This document shows, piece after piece, positions 9,022-16,469 of a stretch of DNA of 32,669 nt. The notes beneath the pieces were generated by a model, which had not been told where the DNA came from, did no database searches, and saw only the letters and a program-made list of their open reading frames with translations. This DNA is from Rhodopseudomonas sp. BR0M22 (lineage in GTDB: Bacteria > Pseudomonadota > Alphaproteobacteria > Rhizobiales > Xanthobacteraceae), in assembly GCF_010907035.1 (NCBI RefSeq), contig NZ_QUMK01000069.1, positions 1 through 32,669 of the forward strand. The letters are read 5' to 3'. A program made the translations under genes and the position numbers. Position 1 is the stretch's first letter; each line of letters opens with the position of its first letter.

Positions 9022-9721
9022 GAAGTCCTCCCTTGGGTCGTTTCCTGTTGTTGTTGCCGTCCGGCGCCGTGAGGGCGCTCTTCTTCTTGATTGGTCGATT
9101 GGCGAGCCCCTCGGTGAGGCGCACCGCGAATTCGTCCGCGATCGCATCCGGCGACAGCGCACCGTCGCGCTGATACCAATGACCGATCCAGTTCAACGAA
9201 CCGGCGATCGCGAACGCTGTCAACTTCGGATCGCACGGTTTGATTGATCCGTCGGCGACGCCGTCCGCGATATAGCGCCGGAACGTGCGATCGATGCCGC
9301 GCTTGGCGGCGCGCACTGTCTTCTCGTTGTCCGGCGACAGGTCGCGCGGATTGAACCGCACCATGCTGGCACCAAACTCGGTCGCCATCGTCGCGGCATA
9401 GGCGCGCACCAGCGCGCGCAGCTTGCCGAGCCCGTCCGCGCCCGAGCCGTTGATGCCGGCGATGATCTCGTCGACCCGCTCCTGCCCCAGCGCCCAGCAT
9501 TCGAACAGAATGTCCTCCTTGCTGCGGAAGTAATTGTACAGCGCCGGCTTGGTGATGTTCAGCCGCTCCGCCACGTCGTTCAGCGTGGCGCGATGATAGC
9601 CCTGTTCGAGAAACAGATGTACCGCGGTCCGCAGCACCGCCTCGCGCTTTTCGTCGCGGGCGCGGCGGCGGCTTTCGAACGGCATCCAGGGCGAATGATC
9701 GTCGGTGACGCGTTCGTTCAT
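8939..9721 (-). CDS. TetR-family transcriptional regulator
   Basis: A cytoplasmic DNA-binding repressor type, about 260 residues from ATG 9721. Another in-frame ATG at 9763 and an internal Met at about residue 13 are alternatives, and none has a strong ribosome-binding site. The helix-turn-helix is RATLNDVAERLNITKPALYNYFRSKEDILFE (about 44-74), with the typical YFRSKEDIL ending. The C-terminal half is a ligand-binding helical domain. A basic tail of about 50 residues (from IKKKSALTA) extends past the usual TetR length and runs 83 bases into the ligase gene, so the original stop may have been lost. It faces the thiolase operon across a short gap holding a palindrome, so it likely represses both directions until an acyl-CoA accumulates (inference from FadR/PaaR-like systems). 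Confidence 0.88.
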   Translation of the reverse strand: MNERVTDDHSPWMPFESRRRARDEKREAVLRTAVHLFLEQGYHRATLNDVAERLNITKPALYNYFRSKEDILFECWALGQERVDEIIAGINGSGADGLGKLRALVRAYAATMATEFGASMVRFNPRDLSPDNEKTVRAAKRGIDRTFRRYIADGVADGSIKPCDPKLTAFAIAGSLNWIGHWYQRDGALSPDAIADEFAVRLTEGLANRPIKKKSALTAPDGNNNRKRPKGGLHEHHPRPAARAADQPGRAGHRLRRPPS

Positions 9722-9773
9722 CACAAATTCCGCAAGCAGAAATTCGACAAGTAATCGATCCATCGCCGATCGA

Positions 9774-9802
9774 TTGACTCGCGAACGGCTCGCATATATT
9801 AC
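9774..9802 (+). promoter_or_regulatory. Sigma-70-type promoter of the thiolase operon
   Basis: TTGACT (9774-9779) and TATTAC (9797-9802) are separated by 17 bases, 45 bases before the thiolase ATG. The ATG itself follows AGGGAGG. Confidence 0.6.
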
Positions 9803-9824
9803 TCATGGGTAATAAAAAGTCCAA
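9796..9824 (-). promoter_or_regulatory. Sigma-70-type promoter of the tetR-ligase unit
   Basis: On the minus strand TTGGAC (9824-9819) and TAATAT (9801-9796) are separated by 17 bases. The -10 box overlaps the -10 of the divergent thiolase promoter, so the two polymerases would compete. Confidence 0.6.
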
Positions 9825-9831
9825 TGGGTAA
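9799..9831. promoter_or_regulatory. Probable TetR operator with a repeated half-site
   Basis: TTACTCATGGGTAA (9799-9812) is a near-perfect palindrome (TTACYCATGRGTAA). The sequence ATGGGTAA recurs at 9824-9831, 19 bases from the first copy. The palindrome covers both -10 boxes, ideal for simultaneous repression of both arms by the adjacent TetR protein. Confidence 0.6.
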
Positions 9832-9846
9832 GTTAGGGAGGAAACG

Positions 9847-11031
9847 ATGGTGTCACCCGTCCACGTCGCCGGCGTCGGCATGATCCCGTTCGTCAAGCCG
9901 GGCGCGAACGAGCCGTATCACCTGATGGGCGCCGAAGCGGCGCGCCTAGCGCTGCGCGATGCAGGCGTCGGTTACGATGCGATCCAGCAGGCCTTCGTCG
10001 GTTACGTCTACGGCGACTCCACCTGCGGCCAGCGCGCGCTGTACCAGGTCGGCATGACCGGCATCCCGATCGTCAACGTCAACAACAACTGCTCGACAGG
10101 CTCGACCGCCCTGTTTCTGGCGCGGCAGGCGATCTCCTCCGGCGCCGCCGACTGCGTACTGGCGCTCGGCTTCGAGCAGATGAAGCCCGGCGCGCTCGGC
10201 GCGGTGTTCGCTGATCGTCCCAGCGCGTTCGACGCTTTCGATGCCGCCGCCAACGAGCTGATCGACGCGCCCGGCGTACCGCTGGCGCTGCGCTATTTCG
10301 GCGGCGCCGGCCTCAGCCACATGCAGAAATACGGCACGCCGCTGGCGTCGTTCGCGGCAGTTCGCGCCAAGGCCAGCCGCCACGCGGCGAAGAACCCGCT
10401 GGCGCTGTTCCGCAAGGAGCTTTCGGCCGACGATGTGCTGAACGACCAGGTGATCTGGCCGGGCGTGATGACGCGGCTGATGGCGTGCCCGCCGACCTGC
10501 GGCGGCGCCGCCGCGGTGCTGGTGTCCGAAACCTTCGCCAAGAAGCATGGTCTCGACACCCGTGTCCGCATCGCCGCACAGGCGATGACCACCGACACGC
10601 CGTCGACCTTCGAGGCGCACGACATGATGCGCGTGGTCGGCTACGACATGGCGCGTGCCGCGGCCACCAAAGTGTACGAAGATGCCGGCGTCGGGCCGGA
10701 CGACATCGACGTCGTCGAGCTGCACGACTGCTTCGCCCATAACGAGTTGATCACCTACGAGGCGCTTGGTCTCTGCCCCGAAGGCGGCGCCGAGAAGTTC
10801 ATCGCCGACGGCGACAACACGTATGGCGGAAAGTTCGTTACCAACCCGTCGGGCGGTCTGCTGTCGAAGGGCCATCCGCTCGGCGCCACCGGCCTCGCAC
10901 AATGCTACGAGCTGACCCGGCAACTCCGCGGCACCGCGGAGGCGACCCAGGTCGACGGCGCCAAGCGCGCGTTGCAGCACAATCTCGGTCTCGGCGGCGC
11001 CTGCGTGGTGACGCTGTACGAGCGTGCGTGA
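9847..11031 (+). CDS. SCPx-type thiolase / acetyl-CoA acyltransferase
   Basis: A 394-residue cytoplasmic thiolase-superfamily enzyme of the sterol-carrier-protein-X/lipid-transfer type. The nucleophile is Cys82 in NVNNNCSTGSTAL. HDCFAHNE (about 298-305) and GGLLSKGHPLGATG (about 336-349) supply the His residues, and the C-terminal LGLGGACVVTLYE supplies a second Cys. It would cleave a 3-ketoacyl-CoA to a shortened acyl-CoA and acetyl- or propionyl-CoA. Relatives such as Ltp2 act as retro-aldolases with a DUF35 partner, but no DUF35 gene is present here, which favours true thiolysis. The first gene of the plus-strand operon has a strong ribosome-binding site. MaoC, SDR and crotonase genes follow. 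Confidence 0.9.
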   Translation: MVSPVHVAGVGMIPFVKPGANEPYHLMGAEAARLALRDAGVGYDAIQQAFVGYVYGDSTCGQRALYQVGMTGIPIVNVNNNCSTGSTALFLARQAISSGAADCVLALGFEQMKPGALGAVFADRPSAFDAFDAAANELIDAPGVPLALRYFGGAGLSHMQKYGTPLASFAAVRAKASRHAAKNPLALFRKELSADDVLNDQVIWPGVMTRLMACPPTCGGAAAVLVSETFAKKHGLDTRVRIAAQAMTTDTPSTFEAHDMMRVVGYDMARAAATKVYEDAGVGPDDIDVVELHDCFAHNELITYEALGLCPEGGAEKFIADGDNTYGGKFVTNPSGGLLSKGHPLGATGLAQCYELTRQLRGTAEATQVDGAKRALQHNLGLGGACVVTLYERA

Positions 11032-11041
11032 GGCAAATCTG

Positions 11042-11488
11042 ATGGTCGATCAATCCGCTGTCGGTCGCCGGTTCACACCGGTGACCGCCCATGTCGAAGC
11101 CGGCCGGCTGCGCTATTTCCTCGACACCCTCGGCGAGACCAATCCGGTGTATCGCGACACCGCCGCGGCCAAGGCCGAAGGCTTCGCAGCGCCGCCGATC
11201 CCGCCGACCTATCTGTTTTGCCTCGAGATGCTCGACAACGAGAAGCCGTTCGAGTTCCTCGAAGCGCTCGAGATCGATCTCGGCCGGGTGCTGCACGGCG
11301 AGCAGAGCTTCACCTACCACGCCCCGGTGATGGTCGGCGACAGCCTCACCTTCAGCCCGCAGGTGACCAGCGTCACCGACAAGAAGGGTGGCGCAATGAC
11401 GCTGATCGGCGTCGAGACCACCGTCACCAATCAGCACGGGGTTCACGTCGCCGATACGACGCGGACCATCGTGGTGCGCAACGGATGA
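11042..11488 (+). CDS. MaoC-like dehydratase N-terminal-type protein (probable non-catalytic partner)
   Basis: A 148-residue hot-dog-fold protein resembling the MaoC_dehydrat_N/HadA type. In the hydratase-2 position it reads LGETNPVYRD (30-39): the catalytic Asp is Glu32 and the catalytic His is Tyr37. The partner gene right behind it, overlapped by ATGA, has the intact site. By analogy to mycobacterial HadAB or ChsH1/ChsH2 the two products probably form one heteromeric enoyl-CoA hydratase in which this chain holds the acyl tail. ATG 11042 is chosen because it follows TGAGG and keeps a natural N-terminus; a GTG at 11024 that overlaps the thiolase stop is less likely. Confidence 0.83.
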   Translation: MVDQSAVGRRFTPVTAHVEAGRLRYFLDTLGETNPVYRDTAAAKAEGFAAPPIPPTYLFCLEMLDNEKPFEFLEALEIDLGRVLHGEQSFTYHAPVMVGDSLTFSPQVTSVTDKKGGAMTLIGVETTVTNQHGVHVADTTRTIVVRNG

Positions 11489-11910
11489 CCGAGACGATGG
11501 ACATGACCACCTCCCCCGCGGTCGGCGACCGTATCGTCCACGAACGCTTCCCGGCGATCAACCGTCACCGGCTGGCGCTGTATTGTGGCGCCTCCGGCGA
11601 TCACAATCCGATCCATGTCGATATCGACTTCGCCAAGGCGTCGGGTTTTCCCGACGTGTTCACTCACGGCATGCTGGTGATGGGCTATCTCGGCCAGGCA
11701 CTCAGCGACGCCGTGCCGCCGAACCGGATCCGCAGCTTTTCGACGCGGTTCGCGGCGATCACCCAGCTCGGCGCCGAGATCACCTGCGAAGGCCAAGTCA
11801 CCGAGCTGATCGAAGCCGGCGGCGAGCGCCGCGCCCGGCTCGCCCTCACCGCCCGCGACCAGACCGGCGAGATCAAGCTCGCCGGCGAAGCGATCGTCGC
11901 CCTGTCATAA
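11485..11910 (+). CDS. MaoC-family (R)-enoyl-CoA hydratase (catalytic partner)
   Basis: A 141-residue single hot-dog-domain protein. The hydratase-2 motif YCGASGDHNPIHVD (33-46) has catalytic Asp39 and His44 intact and is followed by ASGFPDVFTHGML. It would add water to a trans-2-enoyl-CoA to give the (R)-3-hydroxyacyl-CoA. The start ATG overlaps the stop of the preceding degenerate MaoC gene, so equimolar coupled synthesis is likely. It precedes an SDR that could oxidise the hydroxyacyl-CoA. Confidence 0.88.
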   Translation: MTETMDMTTSPAVGDRIVHERFPAINRHRLALYCGASGDHNPIHVDIDFAKASGFPDVFTHGMLVMGYLGQALSDAVPPNRIRSFSTRFAAITQLGAEITCEGQVTELIEAGGERRARLALTARDQTGEIKLAGEAIVALS

Positions 11911-11933
11911 CAACAAGCATTCGAGGAAAGCTC

Positions 11934-12761
11934 ATGGGCAAACTGCAAGGCAAGGTAGCGCTGGTCACCGGATCGGGCCGCGGCATCGGCCGCGCCATCG
12001 CGCTGAAGCTCGCGTCCGAAGGCGCGCGCGTCGTCGTCAACGATCTCGACGCCGAACCGGGCGACGCCGTCGCCGCCGAGATCAAGGCGATGGGCAGCGA
12101 TGCGATCGCCATCAACGGCAGCGTCTCGGAGGCCGGCTTCGCCGATCGCTTCGTCGGCGCGGCGGTGGAAAAATTCGGCGGCCTCGACATCATCGTCAAC
12201 AACGCCGGCTACACCTGGGACTCGACGATCCAGAAGATGACCGACGAGCAGTTTCAGGCGATGCTCGACGTACATCTGGTGGCGCCGTTCCGCATCCTGC
12301 GTGCCGCCGCCGAGCCGATCCGGATCTTTGCCAAGAAGGAAGCCGAGGCCGGCCAGGAGGTGTTCCGCAAAGTCGTCAACATCTCGTCGATCGCCGGGCT
12401 CTACGGCAATGCCGGGCAGGCCAGCTACTCGTCGGCGAAAGCCTCGCTGGTTGGGCTGACGCGGACGCTGTGCAAGGAATGGGGCCGCTACAAGGTCAAC
12501 GTCAATTGCGTCGCGTTCGGCCTGATCAACACCCGCCTCACCCAGCCGATCGAAGCGCAGCAGAAGACCATCGACGTCGCCGGCCGCGACATCAAGGTCG
12601 GCGTGCAACCGCAGATGCTGGATGCGATGGCGCGCATGATCCCGCTCGGGCGCGGCGGCACGCCGGAGGAAGCCGCCGACGCAGTGTATCTGTTCTGCAG
12701 CCCGGAATCGAACTACGTCAGCGGCCAAGTGCTGGTCTGCGGCGGCGGCTTGATCCTGTAA
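11934..12761 (+). CDS. Short-chain dehydrogenase/reductase, probable 3-hydroxyacyl-CoA dehydrogenase
   Basis: A 275-residue classical-to-complex SDR. The cofactor motif TGSGRGIG is at 12-19, and an acidic VVVNDLD (33-39) at the end of beta-2 predicts NAD over NADP. NNAG is at 89-92 and the catalytic Ser151/152-Tyr165-Lys169 lie in NISS and YSSAK. An insert around 128-145 (EPIRIFAKKEAEAGQEVF) resembles the peroxisomal type-4 17-beta-HSD group. Start ATG 11934 follows GAGGAAAG, 23 bases after the MaoC gene. The (R)-hydroxyacyl stereochemistry from a MaoC hydratase matches this SDR type. Activity is inferred from context. Confidence 0.88.
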   Translation: MGKLQGKVALVTGSGRGIGRAIALKLASEGARVVVNDLDAEPGDAVAAEIKAMGSDAIAINGSVSEAGFADRFVGAAVEKFGGLDIIVNNAGYTWDSTIQKMTDEQFQAMLDVHLVAPFRILRAAAEPIRIFAKKEAEAGQEVFRKVVNISSIAGLYGNAGQASYSSAKASLVGLTRTLCKEWGRYKVNVNCVAFGLINTRLTQPIEAQQKTIDVAGRDIKVGVQPQMLDAMARMIPLGRGGTPEEAADAVYLFCSPESNYVSGQVLVCGGGLIL

Positions 12762-12777
12762 GCAGGGGATTTCGGCA

Positions 12778-13554
12778 ATGACCCTCGTTCTATCTGAGCG
12801 GCGCGGCGCCGTCGCGGTGCTGACGTTGAACAACCCGGCGCAATACAACGCGATGCGCCGCGGTCTGCTCGGCGAGCTCGGCGCCGCCTTGATCGCGGCG
12901 CTCGCCGACGATGCGGTGCGCGCCATCCTGCTCTCCGGCGCCGGCAAAGGCTTCTGCGCCGGCGCGGCGCTCGGCAGCGAGACGTTCGGGGCCGGCGCGG
13001 ACGTCGCGCCGTGGATGCGTGCCGAACTCAGCCCGGTGCTCGAGGCGATGCGCGGCGCGGCGAAGCCAATCGTCGTCGCGGTCAACGGCCCCGCGGCCGG
13101 CGCGGGCGTCGGCCTGGCGCTCGCCGGCGACATCGTTCTGGCGGCGCGCTCGGCGAAATTCGTGCTGAGCTTCGTCAAGCTCGGCGCCGCGCTCGATGCC
13201 GGCACCTCGCTGTTCGTACAGCGCGCGATCGGCGTGGCGCGTGCGCGCGCCCTGGCGCTGCTCGGCCGTCCGCTGTCCGCCGAACAGGCCGAACAATCCG
13301 GCCTGATCTTCCAGGCCGTCGACGACGAGCGCCTGATGGATGAGGCGATGGCCATCGCCGAGCAGCTCGCGGCCGGCCCGCCGATCGGCATCGGCCTGAT
13401 CAAGCGCCAGATCGAAGCCGCATGGGCAGCCCCGCTCGCCGAGGTGCTGGACGACGAAGCCGAACAGCAGGGCCGCGCCTTCGTCACCGCGGACCTGCGC
13501 GAAGGCGCTGCCGCCTTCGTCGAGAAACGCGCGCCGAACTTTACCGGCGTGTGA
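12778..13554 (+). CDS. Crotonase-fold enoyl-CoA hydratase/isomerase, PaaG-like
   Basis: A 258-residue crotonase. The oxyanion-hole segments are GKGFCAGAAL (57-66; the usual GADL is GAAL here) and NGPAAGAGVGLALAGD (103-118). At the second catalytic position it has Asp140 in KLGAALDAGTS rather than the hydratase Glu, as in PaaG-type isomerases. This predicts delta3-delta2-enoyl-CoA or ring-epoxide isomerisation more than hydration. It is the last gene of the operon. Its stop overlaps the eutC stop from the opposite strand by 14 bases, with no visible terminator between them. Confidence 0.88.
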   Translation: MTLVLSERRGAVAVLTLNNPAQYNAMRRGLLGELGAALIAALADDAVRAILLSGAGKGFCAGAALGSETFGAGADVAPWMRAELSPVLEAMRGAAKPIVVAVNGPAAGAGVGLALAGDIVLAARSAKFVLSFVKLGAALDAGTSLFVQRAIGVARARALALLGRPLSAEQAEQSGLIFQAVDDERLMDEAMAIAEQLAAGPPIGIGLIKRQIEAAWAAPLAEVLDDEAEQQGRAFVTADLREGAAAFVEKRAPNFTGV

Positions 13555-14284
13555 GAAGCGCCACGCCGCTCGTTTCCGTCCGGATCATGTCCAGCACGAG
13601 AGCGACCACCGACTCCGCCGCCGCTTCGATCGAGAGTCCGCCGCGGCGGATGTTGGAGATACAGTTGCGCCGCGAGTCTGGCGTCCCGGTTTTCGGGCCA
13701 TAGGTGATGTAGACGCCGAGGCTGTCGGCCGCCGACAGACCGGGCCGCTCGCCGATCATCACGATCGAGATCCTGGCACCCAGCGCCTCCCCGACCGCGT
13801 CGCCGAGCGCCACCCGCGCTTGCGACGCGAGCACGATCGGCGCCACCGCGAGCCGGTGCAGCTGCAGCCGCCCGATCACGGCGCGGATCAGCGGCGCGGC
13901 GTTGAGATCGATCGCGCTCGCCGAGAGGCCATCGCCGACGACGATCGCGACGTCGCTGCCGCGGGGCATCCCCGCAAGGCAATGGCTCGATCTGTCGGAC
14001 AGCTTACGGCCGAGATCGGGGCGGCGTACAAACGTGCTGCGGTCATGCGCCGCGCTCTCCACCGCCACTGTACCAACCGGAAGATCCGCCAAGCGCTCGA
14101 CGAGGCGGTCCCAATCCACCACCGACCACACCGCTTCGCGGGCGCGCGCATGATCGAGCAGAAATGCTTGCGCCGCGCGCGTCGGCAGGCCGGCGCCGAA
14201 CCGGCCAAGCTGAACGCGCGCCTCGGTCATCCGCCGAAGATCGATCGCAGGCGGTTCGCGCCTCGTCAGGCTGTCCTCAGCCAT
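13541..14284 (-). CDS. eutC: Ethanolamine ammonia-lyase small subunit
   Basis: The light chain (247 aa) of adenosylcobalamin-dependent ethanolamine ammonia-lyase, which with EutB converts ethanolamine to acetaldehyde and ammonia. Hallmarks are LGRFGAGLPTRAAQAFLLDHARAR near 26-49, VVGDGLSA and IGERPGLSAADSLGVYITYG, followed by DSRRNCISNIR. The N-terminus is shorter than in enteric EutC (about 295 aa), as often outside microcompartment systems, since the enteric extension helps target the shell. The start overlaps the eutB stop by eight bases. It is the last of eleven co-directional genes. Confidence 0.95.
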   Translation of the reverse strand: MAEDSLTRREPPAIDLRRMTEARVQLGRFGAGLPTRAAQAFLLDHARAREAVWSVVDWDRLVERLADLPVGTVAVESAAHDRSTFVRRPDLGRKLSDRSSHCLAGMPRGSDVAIVVGDGLSASAIDLNAAPLIRAVIGRLQLHRLAVAPIVLASQARVALGDAVGEALGARISIVMIGERPGLSAADSLGVYITYGPKTGTPDSRRNCISNIRRGGLSIEAAAESVVALVLDMIRTETSGVALLTRR

Positions 14285-15677
14285 GCCGCGCCTCCAGCAG
14301 TCGCAGTGCGGCGATGTCGTTCGTCAATTTCAGCGGCGAGTCCAGCAGCCGGCCGCTGGCATCGGTCAGGCCGATTTCGCCGAGCCAGCGTTCGAACTCC
14401 GGCGCAGGCGGACGCCCCAATGTCTCGCGGCAATACTCGGCGTCGTGATGTGCCAGCGACTGATAGTTCAGCATGACATCGTCGGCACCTGGCACCGTGA
14501 TGACAAAATTGACGCCGGCGGCACACAGCAGCGTCAACAGCGCGTCCATATCCTCCTGGTCGGCGTCGGCGTGGTTCGTGTAACAGACGTCGACGCCCAT
14601 CGGCAGGCCGAGCAGCTTGCCGCAGAAGTGATCCTCCAGCCCGGCACGGATGATCTGCTTGCCGTTGAACAGATATTCCGGACCGATGAAGCCGACCACA
14701 GTGTTGACCAGCAGCGGCTGAAATTCACGGGCGATTGCATAGGCACGCGCTTCCATGGTCTGCTGATCGACGCCGAAATGCGCATCCGCCGACAGCGCCG
14801 CCCCCTGCCCGGTCTCGAAATACATCAGATTGGCACCAGCAGGCGCACGCTTGAGCCCGCGCACCGCCTCGTGTGCCTCGCGCAGCATCGCCAGATCGAC
14901 GCCGAATCCGTCATTGGCCTTCTGCGATCCGGCGATCGACTGAAACACCAGATCGACCGGCGCCTCGGCCGCAATCGCCTTGATGGCGGTGCTGACGTGG
15001 CCGAGGCAACAGGTCTGGGTCGGGATCGCCAACCGCGACCTCAGTTCGTCGAGCAGCTCGACGATGCGGACGTAGTCGGACACGGTGTCGGTCGCGGGAT
15101 TGACTCCGATCACCGCATCGCCCGTCCCCATCAATAGCCCGTCGATCGCAGAGGCGGCGATGCCCAGTGAATCGTCGGTCGGATGATTGGGCTGGTTACG
15201 CGTCGACAACCGCCCCTTCAAGCCGATGGTCGAACGGAACCGCGTCACGACTTGGCGCTTGGCGGCGACAGCAATCAGGTCCTGTAGCCGCATGATCTTC
15301 GACACCGCAGCAACCATTTCCGGCGTGAGCCCGAAGGTCAACGCTTCGAGCTGTGGCTGTTGGACTTCCGGCCGCAGCAACCATTCACGGAACTGCCCCA
15401 CGGTGAACGACGACACCGCCGCGAACGCCGCCGGATCGTGCTGCGCCGCGATCAACCGCGACACCTCGTCGTCGTCGGACGGAATCAGTTCTTCGGCCAG
15501 AAACGCCTTCAGCGGCAGGTCGGCAAGCGCCATCTGCGCCGCTAGCCGCTCGACCGGCCCCTCCGCCGAGATGCCGGCGAGCTGATCACCCGAGCGCTCG
15601 GGCGTGGCCTTGGCCATCAATTCCTTGAGGTCGGCAAAGCTGAAGGTCGTCCGCTCGATTGTGGTCCGATACGGCAT
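14277..15677 (-). CDS. eutB: Ethanolamine ammonia-lyase large subunit
   Basis: The heavy chain (466 aa) carries the radical-B12 active site in a TIM barrel. Family segments run through the whole length: TFSFADLKELMAKATPERSGD at the N-terminus, STIGLKGRLSTRNQPNHPTDD, GLLMGTGDAVIGVNPATD, FQSIAGSQKAN, MYFETGQGAALSA, PMGVDVCYTNHADADQED and VPGADDVMLNYQSLAHHD. Length matches E. coli EutB (453) closely, so it is complete. It has no eutA reactivase, eutH or shell gene beside it, unlike enteric clusters. It lies six bases after the phosphatase gene. Related amino alcohols such as 1-amino-2-propanol are known alternative substrates for the family. Confidence 0.96.
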   Translation of the reverse strand: MPYRTTIERTTFSFADLKELMAKATPERSGDQLAGISAEGPVERLAAQMALADLPLKAFLAEELIPSDDDEVSRLIAAQHDPAAFAAVSSFTVGQFREWLLRPEVQQPQLEALTFGLTPEMVAAVSKIMRLQDLIAVAAKRQVVTRFRSTIGLKGRLSTRNQPNHPTDDSLGIAASAIDGLLMGTGDAVIGVNPATDTVSDYVRIVELLDELRSRLAIPTQTCCLGHVSTAIKAIAAEAPVDLVFQSIAGSQKANDGFGVDLAMLREAHEAVRGLKRAPAGANLMYFETGQGAALSADAHFGVDQQTMEARAYAIAREFQPLLVNTVVGFIGPEYLFNGKQIIRAGLEDHFCGKLLGLPMGVDVCYTNHADADQEDMDALLTLLCAAGVNFVITVPGADDVMLNYQSLAHHDAEYCRETLGRPPAPEFERWLGEIGLTDASGRLLDSPLKLTNDIAALRLLEARHG

Positions 15678-15683
15678 CTCAAG

Positions 15684-16469
15684 TCACCGGTCGATCAACG
15701 CCAGGGCCTGCGCATGCAGGGCCGGCGTGGCGCTCGCCAATACGCGGCCGTCGGATTGCATCGACAACGGCGCGCCGTTCCAATCGGTGATGCAGCCGCC
15801 GGCCCCCTCGAGCACTGGCACCAGCGCCATGTAGTCGTAAGGCTGCAGCCCGGTCTCCAGCGCGATGTCGCAATGGCCGGACGCGAGCAATCCGTAGATG
15901 TAGCAGTCACCGCCGAACCGCCGCATCCGCGCGGCCCGTGACAGCCGCTCGTAGGCCGCAGCCTCCTCACCTACGAACATATCCGGCGAGGTGGTGTAGA
16001 ACCTTGCCTCGGCGATCGTCGAACAACCGCTGGTTTTGGCACGGCGACCGCCGAACATCGTCTCGCCCGGCTTGGCGATCCATCGCTCGCCGGTCACGGG
16101 AACATCGATCACGCCGCAGAAGGGGCGACCCTCGCGGGTGAGCGCAATCAGCGTACCGAACAATGGAAAGCCGGTGATGAAACTCTTGGTCCCGTCGATC
16201 GGATCGATGATCCAGGTCAGAGTTTGTCCCGGCTTGGCCCCCATCTCCTCGCCGTAGATGCCGTGATCCGGAAACCGCGCCTCGATGCGGTCGCGGAGCG
16301 CCCGCTCGATGGCTCGATCGGCGATCGTCACCGGGCTCTCGTCGGACTTCAGCACGACATCGAGCGAGGTGCGGAAGTACTTCATCACCATCGGCTTGAC
16401 AGCGTCGAGCAGTTCTCCGGCGAACGACAGATAGAGGTCGGCGTCGTCCAATAATTCGATATCGGTCAT
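15684..16469 (-). CDS. Inositol-monophosphatase-family phosphatase (HisN-like)
   Basis: A 261-residue Mg2+-dependent phosphatase. The metal sites are GEEMG (73-77) and DPIDGTKSFITG (89-100), plus the third-metal segment QPYDYMALVPVLEGAGG near the C-terminus. It resembles the IMPase-type histidinol-phosphate phosphatases most, including GVIDVPVTGERW. The start is ATG 16469, whose A is shared with the TGA of the preceding kinase gene; an in-frame upstream extension lies inside that kinase gene and is spurious. Its place between kinase and eutB genes suggests that it removes a phosphate from a pathway intermediate, or limits one, rather than serving histidine synthesis. Substrate is not known. 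Confidence 0.85.
   Translation of the reverse strand: MTDIELLDDADLYLSFAGELLDAVKPMVMKYFRTSLDVVLKSDESPVTIADRAIERALRDRIEARFPDHGIYGEEMGAKPGQTLTWIIDPIDGTKSFITGFPLFGTLIALTREGRPFCGVIDVPVTGERWIAKPGETMFGGRRAKTSGCSTIAEARFYTTSPDMFVGEEAAAYERLSRAARMRRFGGDCYIYGLLASGHCDIALETGLQPYDYMALVPVLEGAGGCITDWNGAPLSMQSDGRVLASATPALHAQALALIDR

Noticed and set aside
11685-13982. 765-codon minus-strand ORF
   Set aside because: It runs antisense through the SDR and crotonase genes and out of frame through eutC; no recognisable domain.
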